Shown here: piece by piece, positions 1 through 5,571 of the stretch
Position numbering within the stretch: the first letter of the stretch is position 1
How the letters are laid out: every line of letters begins with the position of its first letter
NCBI GenBank assembly: GCA_030043155.1
Contig: JASHYE010000009.1
Coordinates: 1-8,755, forward strand
From: Candidatus Acidiferrales bacterium
GTDB lineage: Bacteria; Acidobacteriota; Terriglobia; Acidoferrales; UBA7541
Reading direction: 5' to 3'
Length of the DNA: 8,755 nucleotides
Position numbers and translations under genes: made by a program
The notes under the pieces: model-generated
What the model was told of the DNA's origin: nothing
The model's database searches: none
Seen by the model: only the letters and a program-made list of their open reading frames with translations

Positions 1-1
1 C

Positions 2-1294
2 GGCCTCGCGCCCGCGCTCAAAACGTCGCATCCCGATTTGCATGAAACTCTCAAGGAAGGCGGACGCGGCGCCAGCGGCACGCGCTACCGCATGCAAGGA
101 GTTTTCGTCATTGTCGAAATGGCTCTCGCCGTCGTCTTGCTTATCGGCGCCGGACTCACCATTCGCACTCTCGTCGGTCTCTGGAGCGTCAATCCCGGAT
201 TTGACCCTCATAACGTGCTCAGCTTCGGTGTCAGCTTTCCTCCTTCCACCACCGGTGGCCCCGCAGAGCTCCGCGCCAATGAGCGCCAATTCACCGACAA
301 GATCGCAGCCATTCCCGGCATTCGCGCGGTTTCGCTGATGGATGGCGCATTTCCAATGGCCGACGAAAACGATTTGCCATTCTGGCTCGATGGCACTCCA
401 AAGCCGCCGACCGAAAATCAAATGCCCGACGCGATCTGGTACATCGTCGGCCCCGGTTACCTTGACGCGATGCGCGTTCCCTTGCTCCGCGGGCGCTTTC
501 TCAACGCGCAAGATGACATCAATACGCCGGGCGTCTGTGTCATTGACGAAAACTTTGCGCGCAAATACTTCCCCCACCAGAACCCCATCGGCAAGCGCCT
601 CGATTTCGACATCGTTTATAAACAGCTCGAAATCGTCGGCGTCGTCGGCCACGCCAAGCAGTTCGGCCTCGACGAAAATAGCAAATCGCCGGTCCTCGAG
701 CAGTTTTACACTTCGGAGTTTCAGATTCCCGACGCCGTAATCGGACCCTCCGCCAATGGCGACCGCTATGTCGTTCGCACCCAAGGCTCGCCCGACGCTT
801 TCATCGGCTCCATTCGCAGCGCGATACATGGCTTCAACAGCAAAGCCGTCGTCTTTAACGCGGAACCCATGGACCACTTCCTTTCCCAGTCGCTCGCGTC
901 GCGCCGCTTCGCCATGATTCTCCTCGCCATCTTCGCCGCTCTCGCTCTCATCCTCGCCAGCATCGGAATTTACGGCGTTATCTCCTACATCGCCGGCCAG
1001 CGCACCCACGAAATCGGCATCCGCATCGCTCTCGGCGCGCAACGCAGCGATATTCTGAAAATCGTCCTCGGGCAAGGCGCGCGCCTCGCTCTGATTGGAG
1101 TTGTGATTGGCCTCGCCGCGTCAGCAGGATTGACGCGCCTGATGACCAAAGTTATTTACGGTGTGAGTTCGGTGGACCCGCTTACCTTTGCCTGCGTCGC
1201 TATCGTCCTGACGCTCGTTGCCCTCGCCGCCTGCTACATTCCCGCGCACCGCGCCATGAGGGTGGATCCGATGATTGCTCTTCGCTATGAATAG
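2..1294 (+). CDS. ADOP-type (MacB/FtsX-like) permease, C-terminal half, truncated by window edge
   Basis: The reading frame is already open at base 2 and ends in TAG at 1292-1294, giving 430 visible residues. The first residues (GLAPALK...ETLKEGGR) match the junction between the two permease halves in ADOP proteins, so roughly 420 residues lie off the left edge; a TTG at 38 is internal. In order: a membrane segment at about visible residues 34-55, a periplasmic MacB_PCD-like domain at about 62-285, and an FtsX domain at about 300-425 with three predicted membrane segments and the cytoplasmic loop motif THEIGIRIALGA. The end, RVDPMIALRYE, is typical of the family. ADOPs resemble the permease part of MacB-type ABC transporters, but no ATPase gene is seen here and the substrate is unknown. 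The family call is strong; the transport role is inferred. Confidence 0.92.
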   Translation, partial: GLAPALKTSHPDLHETLKEGGRGASGTRYRMQGVFVIVEMALAVVLLIGAGLTIRTLVGLWSVNPGFDPHNVLSFGVSFPPSTTGGPAELRANERQFTDKIAAIPGIRAVSLMDGAFPMADENDLPFWLDGTPKPPTENQMPDAIWYIVGPGYLDAMRVPLLRGRFLNAQDDINTPGVCVIDENFARKYFPHQNPIGKRLDFDIVYKQLEIVGVVGHAKQFGLDENSKSPVLEQFYTSEFQIPDAVIGPSANGDRYVVRTQGSPDAFIGSIRSAIHGFNSKAVVFNAEPMDHFLSQSLASRRFAMILLAIFAALALILASIGIYGVISYIAGQRTHEIGIRIALGAQRSDILKIVLGQGARLALIGVVIGLAASAGLTRLMTKVIYGVSSVDPLTFACVAIVLTLVALAACYIPAHRAMRVDPMIALRYE

Positions 1295-1316
1295 ACTACA
1301 CGGGAACATCGACCGT

Positions 1317-1391
1317 ATGCGCGCCTGCCGCGCCGTAGCCGCACTCTGGCGAAAGCGGGTCGATCCCATGGTCGCCCTCCGCTATGAATGA
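1317..1391 (+). pseudogene. Vestigial ADOP permease C-terminal tail
   Basis: Ninety-seven bases after the stop of the preceding permease a second in-frame tail ends RVDPMVALRYE then TGA (1356-1391). It matches the end of the intact gene (RVDPMIALRYE, TAG). From GTGGATCC / GTCGATCC to the stop the differences are nearly all at third codon positions; the only amino-acid change is I to V. Upstream, only ACR... at 1323 resembles the usual ACYIPA motif, and similarity then fades. The piece is too short to be a permease. It is best read as the 3' remnant of another ADOP copy left by deletion or recombination. The synonymous pattern argues against a very recent duplication of the neighbouring gene's own end. 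Confidence 0.6.
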
Positions 1392-1403
1392 AAACGCAGC
1401 TCG

Positions 1404-1450
1404 TTGTCATCCCGAACCGGCGCATTTTGCCGTGTGAGGGATCTGCTGTC
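1404..1450 (+). repeat. Dispersed intergenic repeat, copy A
   Basis: The element reads TTGTCATCCCGA, about 24 bases, then GAGGGATCTGC and TGTC. The ends ATCCC (1409-1413) and GGGAT (1438-1442) form a 5-bp stem, and an inner CGGC/GCCG pair (1418-1421, 1429-1432) can stack inside it. A second member lies at 8162-8228, where the terminal stem is ATTCC/GGAAT. The conserved ends and paired change mark both as one family. 'TCATTCCGA...GAGGAATCT' motifs are, from memory, common between acidobacterial genes; copy number in this genome cannot be seen here. Confidence 0.6.
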
Positions 1451-1468
1451 GCCTCTGATGGTTTGTAG

Positions 1469-1501
1469 CGCAGAGCTCCGCGCTTCTTGCGGAGTTCTGC
1501 G
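1469..1501. terminator. 13-bp hairpin between convergent genes, possible terminator
   Basis: CGCAGAGCTCCGC (1469-1481) pairs with GCGGAGTTCTGCG (1489-1501) over 13 positions with one G-T wobble and a 7-base loop. It sits between the plus-strand permease end and the minus-strand secreted-protein gene, 53 bases past the latter's stop. The plus side is followed only by GTTTCTGC and the minus side has no T-run, so this is not a canonical intrinsic terminator. It may be a Rho-assisted or bidirectional stop, or part of a repeat. Confidence 0.4.
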
Positions 1502-1544
1502 GTTTCTGCATCACAGGTTACGTCGTCAGTTTAGCTTTGCCTGC

Positions 1545-1565
1545 TGACCATTGATCACTGACCAC
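1545..1565. repeat. Heptamer tandem repeat (TGAYCAY x3)
   Basis: Three adjacent heptamers, TGACCAT, TGATCAC and TGACCAC, run without a gap. The middle unit contains the stop codon (1555-1557, minus strand) of the secreted-protein gene, so the last codons and stop lie inside the array. Similar heptamer arrays are known in other bacteria, notably the STRR repeats of cyanobacteria; any link to those is not shown here. Confidence 0.55.
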
Positions 1566-2799
1566 TCCCGTCCGGCGGCTGTTGCTCTGGCGGTTGCTGT
1601 TGGTCAGGCGGCTTGTTGCTCAGCGTGAACGTCACGCCGAGCTTCTGATTCAGATCCACCGTCTGCTGCAGGTCCAAATCATCGAGCGGAATCGAAGTCT
1701 TGATGTTATACGTTGTGATGTAGAAGAGCCGGTTGTCCTGCGCCCAGTAGGAATACACGTCGAAGATCGTTCCATCTTTCAGCACCAGCTTTATCGTTGG
1801 CTGCTGCGCGTTTGCTTGCGGCTCCGAATACGGAACCTCTGGTAAATAAAAATATCCCGTCGAATAGTCCGGCGGCACATTCGATTCCGTCGGATTCACC
1901 GGTGCGGGCGGAATTTCCGGGGCTGGCGGATAGAACCAGCCATCGCCCCATCCGTAATAGCCGTAACCCAGGCCGAAAGCGAAATCGTTGAACGGCCCGA
2001 ATCCTATCCCGCACGGATTGAAAAATCCCGCGCATCCGAACCCGATGGGATGAAACGGTTGGAGAGGATGGATCCCCGCAAAGCCGAGCGTCTTGGTCGC
2101 CGTCATTCCGATAAACGGCGTGCCTGTAGCGGCCGGATGCGATGCAGCGAGCGGGTGCTCAATCAACGGACGCCCGAATGCTCGCGCAATCGGCGGCATC
2201 GCCACTGGATTCTCATGCCATGCAGGCGTGTAAAGCGGCCGCGCAACCATTTGCCGCATCGGAGGTATCGTCATCGGACGCGCCATTTGATTCAGCGGCA
2301 TTGCTGGACGCGCCGCTTGCACCGGAGCGGACCTTGCCTGCTGCGGAGGCGCTTCCCAAAAATAATTGTTTGCCGCATAAGCGTGCGTGCCTACCGCGGT
2401 CGTATCGCCGTCCGCTCCCACAAATCTCGATGACGCCGAAAGGGCCTCCCGCCCGCCCGCTGCGGACTCAAAAACCTCGCGCGTATAGCCCCTCGTCGAA
2501 GCGCCAGATCGCGACTCCATTGCAGCGGTCTCATATGCGCTCCGCGTGCCATTCGCGGCGCGCTCGGCAGAGCCCGAGCGAGCTCCCGCCGACCCGCTTC
2601 CGCGCAACGCTCCTGTCGCGCCACCGTGCGCACTACCAGCAGCGCCAGAATAACCGCCGCTCGCATGGCCGCCTCCGCCATGCCCGCCGCCACGCTGCGC
2701 AAATACCGCTGGCGTAAACGCAAAGCAAAGCGCTGCCGCGCAAATTAATGTTGCCTTTGAAAATGTTTCGACGATTTCCTGGCAGGTGCGGAGTTTCAT
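1555..2799 (-). CDS. Secreted Gly/Ala-rich protein with C-terminal beta-type module, function unknown
   Basis: A 414-residue protein. Residues 1-34 look like a Sec signal peptide: a basic start, a hydrophobic core at about 16-31, and a likely cut at AVFA-Q. Residues 35-80 are Gly/Ala/Ser/His-rich low complexity, 140-215 are Pro/Met/Ala-rich, and 240-295 are aromatic and Gly-rich (GFGCAGFFNPCGIGFG, GYGYYGWGDGWFYPP). Residues 334-393 form the one ordered-looking module: TIKLVLKDGTIFDVYSYW, NRLFYITTYN, then SIPLDDLDLQQTVDLNQKLGVTFTL. This resembles a C-terminal segment seen in other acidobacterial exported proteins, recalled rather than searched. A P/Q-rich tail ends the protein. The start is supported by GGGAGG six bases before the ATG and a consensus -10 further up. 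Probably periplasmic or surface-located; no catalytic motif is recognised. Two cysteines (255, 263) might form a disulfide. Confidence 0.82.
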   Translation of the reverse strand: MKLRTCQEIVETFSKATLICAAALCFAFTPAVFAQRGGGHGGGGHASGGYSGAAGSAHGGATGALRGSGSAGARSGSAERAANGTRSAYETAAMESRSGASTRGYTREVFESAAGGREALSASSRFVGADGDTTAVGTHAYAANNYFWEAPPQQARSAPVQAARPAMPLNQMARPMTIPPMRQMVARPLYTPAWHENPVAMPPIARAFGRPLIEHPLAASHPAATGTPFIGMTATKTLGFAGIHPLQPFHPIGFGCAGFFNPCGIGFGPFNDFAFGLGYGYYGWGDGWFYPPAPEIPPAPVNPTESNVPPDYSTGYFYLPEVPYSEPQANAQQPTIKLVLKDGTIFDVYSYWAQDNRLFYITTYNIKTSIPLDDLDLQQTVDLNQKLGVTFTLSNKPPDQQQPPEQQPPDGSGQ

Positions 2800-2805
2800 G
2801 GCCCG

Positions 2806-2838
2806 CCTCCCAAATGAAGCATATCTTTCGCTATTATA
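2806..2838 (-). promoter_or_regulatory. Promoter -10 and Shine-Dalgarno of the secreted-protein gene
   Basis: On the minus strand a perfect TATAAT occurs (plus ATTATA, 2833-2838), followed about 25 bases later by GGGAGG (plus CCTCCC, 2806-2811) with six bases to the ATG. The predicted 5' leader is about 25 nt. No good -35 is found: the best hexamers at spacing 16-18 match TTGACA at three positions or fewer, so an activator or another sigma factor may be needed. Confidence 0.5.
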
Positions 2839-2968
2839 TATGACGCGCTACAAGTCTGCACGTTACAGAAATCATCCTCCAAAACTCTTTTCCAGACCGC
2901 GTCGCCGTCGACCCGCAAAACTAAGGTAAACAGCGTATTAGAATCCGGTTAATCCCATATAACTACAA

Positions 2969-2990
2969 AGCTATCTTGACATTAGCTATC
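2969..2990 (+). promoter_or_regulatory. Direct heptamer repeat flanking the -35, putative operator
   Basis: AGCTATC occurs at 2969-2975 and again at 2984-2990, separated by eight bases that contain TTGACA. The 15-bp centre spacing and position over the -35 suit a DNA-binding protein competing with or contacting RNA polymerase. No binding protein is known; this is inferred from position and exact repetition. Confidence 0.4.
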
Positions 2991-3004
2991 CGCTCCCATA
3001 CAGT
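2976..3004 (+). promoter_or_regulatory. Sigma-70-type promoter for the 64-residue gene
   Basis: A perfect TTGACA (2976-2981), a 17-base spacer and TACAGT (2999-3004, four of six matches to TATAAT) precede the gene. Transcription would start near 3011, giving a leader of about 42 nt. This is the best-formed promoter in the window. Confidence 0.65.
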
Positions 3005-3052
3005 ACTCCCCGTTCTAGTGCCTCAGAGGGAAAGCCCAGAGGGAGTAGTACC

Positions 3053-3247
3053 ATGCCCTTGGACGAACCGAAGCTCGATATTTTTCGCGTTCTGGCTGAT
3101 GGCAATCCGCTGTGGGTTGCAACTGTGGAAGGGCGGGCGCAAGCACGCAAGAAAATCACCGAACTAATCGCCAAAACGCCCGCGCAATACAAAGTCTACG
3201 ATTCCCAATCGAAAAAGTTCATTGACGTTTTCGCTCGTCCCGCTTGA
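3053..3247 (+). CDS. Small hypothetical protein (64 aa)
   Basis: Starts at ATG with GGGAG seven bases upstream; CAGAGGGA is present twice (3024-3031, 3037-3044), the second copy serving as Shine-Dalgarno. The product, MPLDEPKLDIFRVLADGNPLW..., is soluble, has no signal peptide or membrane segment, and is rich in charged residues. The pattern looks like a compact alpha/beta fold: strand (FRVLADGNPLWVATVEG), helix (RAQARKKITELIAKT), strand (QYKVYDSQSKKFIDVF). The strong promoter, good ribosome site and codon use support a real gene. No function is recognised; similar short proteins may be conserved hypotheticals in Acidobacteriota, which I cannot confirm. It converges on the DUF1059 gene with 36 bases between stops. 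Confidence 0.75.
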   Translation: MPLDEPKLDIFRVLADGNPLWVATVEGRAQARKKITELIAKTPAQYKVYDSQSKKFIDVFARPA

Positions 3248-3283
3248 ATCGCTCCTTCACTTCAGCGCGTAGCGAACTTTCAA
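3244..3283. terminator. Possible bidirectional hairpin between convergent stops
   Basis: TTGAATCGCT (3244-3253) can pair with AGCGA (3271-3275) plus TTCAA (3279-3283) across a three-base bulge, giving ten pairs and a 17-base loop. It begins inside the stop of the 64-residue gene and ends just before the stop of the opposing DUF1059 gene. There is no clear T-run in either direction, so the terminator role is a guess from position. Confidence 0.25.
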
Positions 3284-3490
3284 TTACGAAGCCGCTGCTG
3301 CTTTACTGTGCGTCGCCGCGCGAATCTTCTGCAGCATCTCCGGTGAAATCTCCCGCATCCCGTGGTCCGCTCGCAGATGCTGCGCCGTCTGGATCAGCAC
3401 TTCTGTATCGCTCTCTCCGGAGCACTTGTGCGCGCATCCTGGAAACACTTCCCCGCAGATGAATGTTTTGCTCTCTCTGGTTACCGCCAT
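3284..3490 (-). CDS. DUF1059 family protein (68 aa)
   Basis: The core, KTFICGEVFPGCAHKCSGESDTEVLIQTAQHLRADHGMREISPEMLQKIRAA, fits DUF1059: KTF.CG, a second cysteine at the PGC motif, a helix ending HxxxDHG, and a closing I.PE...KIR. Cys12, Cys19, His38 and His43 are the conserved residues and could bind a metal; that is an inference, as the family role is not known to me. The usual length is about 55-65 residues, so this is full length; the A/S-rich tail is extra. AGGAAA (plus 3495-3500) lies four bases before the ATG. It is soluble and cytoplasmic by appearance. It lies 119 nt downstream of the glycosyltransferase gene on the same strand, far enough to have its own promoter, though no convincing one is visible at 3491-3609. 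Confidence 0.88.
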   Translation of the reverse strand: MAVTRESKTFICGEVFPGCAHKCSGESDTEVLIQTAQHLRADHGMREISPEMLQKIRAATHSKAAAAS

Positions 3491-3609
3491 TGGCTTTCCT
3501 GTGGACTAGACTCAGACGACGTTGCCAGAAAAGCCTGCACACGTCTCTCGGTGAAAATCCCTACTTTTGTCGGTAAGTTACTCTATGCAATGCGGAAAAC
3601 TCGCAGGCC

Positions 3610-5085
3610 TCAGAATGGCCGCAAACTGGGGGCAGGGACTTCCCTGCGCCGTGCCGGAACATTAGCTCTCTCATATGCGGCGCGAATCGCCCGCCGCCGC
3701 CGCAGCCACACCGCAGCGCGCGATTCCACCTCATATGAAGCCAGCACGATCAGGAACGGTTCCATCGGGCAGCGATACCATCCGCCCACATGCGTGAGGT
3801 AATAAACCAGCGGAAAGAAAATCAAAATCAGCGCGTATGGCATGGCCACCGCCGCTCCCTTCTTGCGCCACGCGCGCGCCAGCCCCATGAATGTCAGCGC
3901 CGTCAGCAGTGTAACAGTCACTGGATCCAGCGGATTTTCCCGCAAATACCGCTCGCTGAAACTCCAAAATCCCGTCCATATATAAACGATTCGCCGCCCT
4001 ATCATCCCCGCGTACCAAAACGGATGCCTCTCGATGTACGCACGCGCCTGCTCGCCCTTCCACTGAAAATATGCGCGCTCGCCCGTGTTTACATACGCGT
4101 TCCATTCCGTATTATCAACCCACGGAACCCACGGCCCCGCCGTGATCGTCAGCGGCTCGGCGGATTTCCCGTTGTTCCCCACGCGAAACTCCAGCGGAAG
4201 ATTGTCGCGAATCGGGACGAACGCATGAAACACTACGGCATTGCGAATCATCCACGGCGAAACCGTGAAAATCACCGCGAGCGCAGCCGCAACTCCTGGC
4301 GCGAACCAGCGCTTGCCCTCCCGATGAAGTCTCCACATCGCCCATAGCGCCAGCACTCCCACCACCGAAAGCACCGTCGGGTCCACCAGCGCCGCAGCTC
4401 CTGCCAGCATGCCGAATCCGATCCAATGGCAGATTTTCTCCATGTGTGCCAGCTTCAAAATCACGCAAAACAGCACTGCCAGCAGCAACGTCGCCAGCCA
4501 CGTGTCCCACACCCGATAAATCGGCCAATACACCGCGCCGGGATAAAACGCCCACGCCCATCCCGCCGAAAGCGCCGCTCCGTACCCAAAAGCGCGCCGC
4601 GAAAAAAAGAAAATCGGCAGGCACGTCAGTGCCGACACAATCGCGTCGAAACACAAAATCGCAATGCAAGATGCTGTCGTGAACAATCCGAACACCTTGA
4701 AAAATCCCGCCAGAATATACGGATAAATCGGCGCGAACCACGCCGTCGGCCCCGTTTGCGTGTACAGCGGATTGCCAAACCCGTGCCCCTGCACAATCGA
4801 TTGCGCCACGTGCGCTTCTTCCTGCCCCATAAACCAATACGTCATCACCGGATTCATGTGGCTCTGGAAAGTGCACGCCACAATGATTAGCCGCAGAGAA
4901 AGCGCCACGCCAAACATCCACAGCAGCCCCCGCGTCGCGCTGCGTCGTTTCGGATTTGCTGGCGGTCGCAAGCCGTGTTCTTCGCGAAGGCGCGACTGCG
5001 GAACATACGCGCGCATCACTTCCGCGTTGCCTGCTGCGGCAAAGTTCTGGCGTGCGTTGGGAAATTCGCGATTCTCTTTTGTCAT
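3610..5085 (-). CDS. GT39-like (PMT/ArnT-type, GT-C fold) membrane glycosyltransferase
   Basis: A 491-residue polytopic protein. A cytoplasmic tail of about 52 residues precedes the first membrane segment (about 54-72); about nine to eleven more hydrophobic segments follow (for example 119-135, 138-160, 168-183, 196-212, 222-250, 262-278, 389-403, 414-430). The first outer loop carries an acidic pair (MGQEEAHVAQ, E89-E90), the position of the catalytic acidic motif in GT-C enzymes. SPWMIRNAVVFHAFVPIRDN...RVGNN (276-305) and GGWYRCPMEPFLIVLASY (434-451) resemble the PWxIRN and YRxPxEP motifs of bacterial GT39-like proteins. Such enzymes move a sugar from a polyprenyl-phosphate donor onto lipid, glycan or protein outside the membrane; donor and acceptor here are unknown. 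Start choice is uncertain: no Shine-Dalgarno precedes the ATG at 5085, TAA sits two codons upstream, and the next ATG (codon 24, 5014-5016) has only a weak site. Confidence 0.85.
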   Translation of the reverse strand: MTKENREFPNARQNFAAAGNAEVMRAYVPQSRLREEHGLRPPANPKRRSATRGLLWMFGVALSLRLIIVACTFQSHMNPVMTYWFMGQEEAHVAQSIVQGHGFGNPLYTQTGPTAWFAPIYPYILAGFFKVFGLFTTASCIAILCFDAIVSALTCLPIFFFSRRAFGYGAALSAGWAWAFYPGAVYWPIYRVWDTWLATLLLAVLFCVILKLAHMEKICHWIGFGMLAGAAALVDPTVLSVVGVLALWAMWRLHREGKRWFAPGVAAALAVIFTVSPWMIRNAVVFHAFVPIRDNLPLEFRVGNNGKSAEPLTITAGPWVPWVDNTEWNAYVNTGERAYFQWKGEQARAYIERHPFWYAGMIGRRIVYIWTGFWSFSERYLRENPLDPVTVTLLTALTFMGLARAWRKKGAAVAMPYALILIFFPLVYYLTHVGGWYRCPMEPFLIVLASYEVESRAAVWLRRRRAIRAAYERANVPARRREVPAPSLRPF

Positions 5086-5142
5086 TATTTACGCGCGGGC
5101 CGGGAGGGATTGGCCTGAGGTTTTATTCTTGGAAAGTTCCTT

Positions 5143-5158
5143 CTATCTCCCTATCTCC
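5143..5158. repeat. Tandem octamer CTATCTCC x2
   Basis: CTATCTCC is repeated exactly at 5143-5150 and 5151-5158. On the minus strand this reads GGAGATAGGGAGATAG, a purine-rich stretch about 60-75 nt before the glycosyltransferase ATG. It could be a regulatory site or simple slippage. Confidence 0.4.
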
Positions 5159-5182
5159 AACGAGCTCCTTGTGTCTTCTCTT

Positions 5183-5213
5183 CGTCGCAAGTCATTTCGA
5201 CGCGAAGTCATTT
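5183..5213. repeat. Imperfect tandem repeat with core AAGTCATTT x2
   Basis: CGTCGCAAGTCATTT (5183-5197) is followed directly by CGACGCGAAGTCATTT (5198-5213). The core AAGTCATTT is exact in both copies with a 16-bp period, close to one and a half helix turns. It lies 98-130 bases upstream of the glycosyltransferase start, a plausible place for a regulator site. Confidence 0.4.
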
Positions 5214-5362
5214 TGCACTGCGCCCTTCGTTTCGTCGACAGATGAAAACCATCAAATCCTTTGCCAATCCTCCCTAGAAATTCTGCGGAGCACTTACCTT
5301 ACAAAGGCAACTTTCCTTCACAAATCTGCGCACGACCTTTGTCGCAAAACATCACTTTCACC

Positions 5363-5397
5363 AAAAAAGAAAAAGAGCGCGGCATCCCCGCCGCGCT
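5363..5397 (-). terminator. Strong Rho-independent terminator, reading leftward
   Basis: On the minus strand AGCGCGGC and GCCGCGCT (plus 5390-5397 and 5376-5383) form a perfect 8-bp GC-rich stem with a 6-base loop. It is followed by C and then TTTTTCTTTTTT (plus A-runs 5363-5368 and 5370-5374). There is no T-run on the plus side, so it acts on leftward transcripts only. No protein gene precedes it on that strand, since the neighbour to the right is the plus-strand permease. It therefore ends either a small RNA or a leader transcript of the glycosyltransferase gene, whose start is 278 bases further on. Confidence 0.75.
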
Positions 5398-5545
5398 GGT
5401 TATTCGAAGTGTGTCGCCCGCCGTTAACGAATTTGGGTCTTGACCTGCTGCCGAGCCTCCGCGTCGCGGAATATATTTAAACGTTCCTCACCAAAAGGCC
5501 GCTTCGCCGTCTAACCCCACTGCAACGGAACAAGCGCCAGCCTGT
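5363..5545 (-). ncRNA. Candidate structured small RNA or attenuator leader
   Basis: The 3' end is fixed by the terminator; the 5' end is a guess from a weak promoter-like pair on the minus strand (TTGCGC at plus 5574-5579, 17 bases, CATATA at 5551-5556, about three of six matches each). That would give an RNA of about 180 nt. GCGCTTGTT near its 5' end (5537 to 5529) can pair with AACCAGCGC (5401 to 5393) at eight of nine positions, closing most of the RNA. Smaller stems occur inside (GGAA/TTCC, CCGC/GCGG). Length and the long-range stem recall 6S RNA, but I see no decisive 6S signature. It could also be an upstream control region of the glycosyltransferase gene, or chance pairing in GC-rich DNA. 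Confidence 0.25.
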
Positions 5546-5571
5546 TTCCGTATATGAGTCCGAGGGAGCGG

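Larger units (their letters stand above)
5086..5571. other. Long intergenic region between divergent genes
   Basis: No convincing protein gene is seen in either strand over about 486 bases; longer open frames here lack ribosome sites and family likeness. The left part, presumed leader of the glycosyltransferase gene, holds two short tandem repeats (5143-5158, 5183-5213). The right part holds an intrinsic terminator facing left and a possible structured RNA. A minus-strand micro-ORF from ATG at 5243-5245 (MVFICRRNEG..., 14 codons to TGA) is preceded by AAAGG but is too short to call. AATATATT at 5470-5477 is AT-rich on both strands and could serve as a -10, but no matching -35 was found for either direction. 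Confidence 0.5.

Noticed and set aside
3004..3047. TACTCCC (3004-3010) could pair with GGGAGTA (3041-3047) and hide the ribosome site of the 64-residue gene, like an RNA thermometer.
   Set aside because: With the predicted promoter (-10 at 2999-3004) transcription starts near 3011, so the first arm would not be in the mRNA.
4115..4921. Open minus-strand frame of 268 codons.
   Set aside because: It lies wholly inside the glycosyltransferase gene in another frame; composition (Gly/Arg/Ala-rich, no family motif) is that of a GC-rich shadow.
5440..5477. TTGACC (5440-5445) and TATATT (5472-5477) as a plus-strand promoter for the permease.
   Set aside because: The spacer would be 26 bases, far beyond the usable range.
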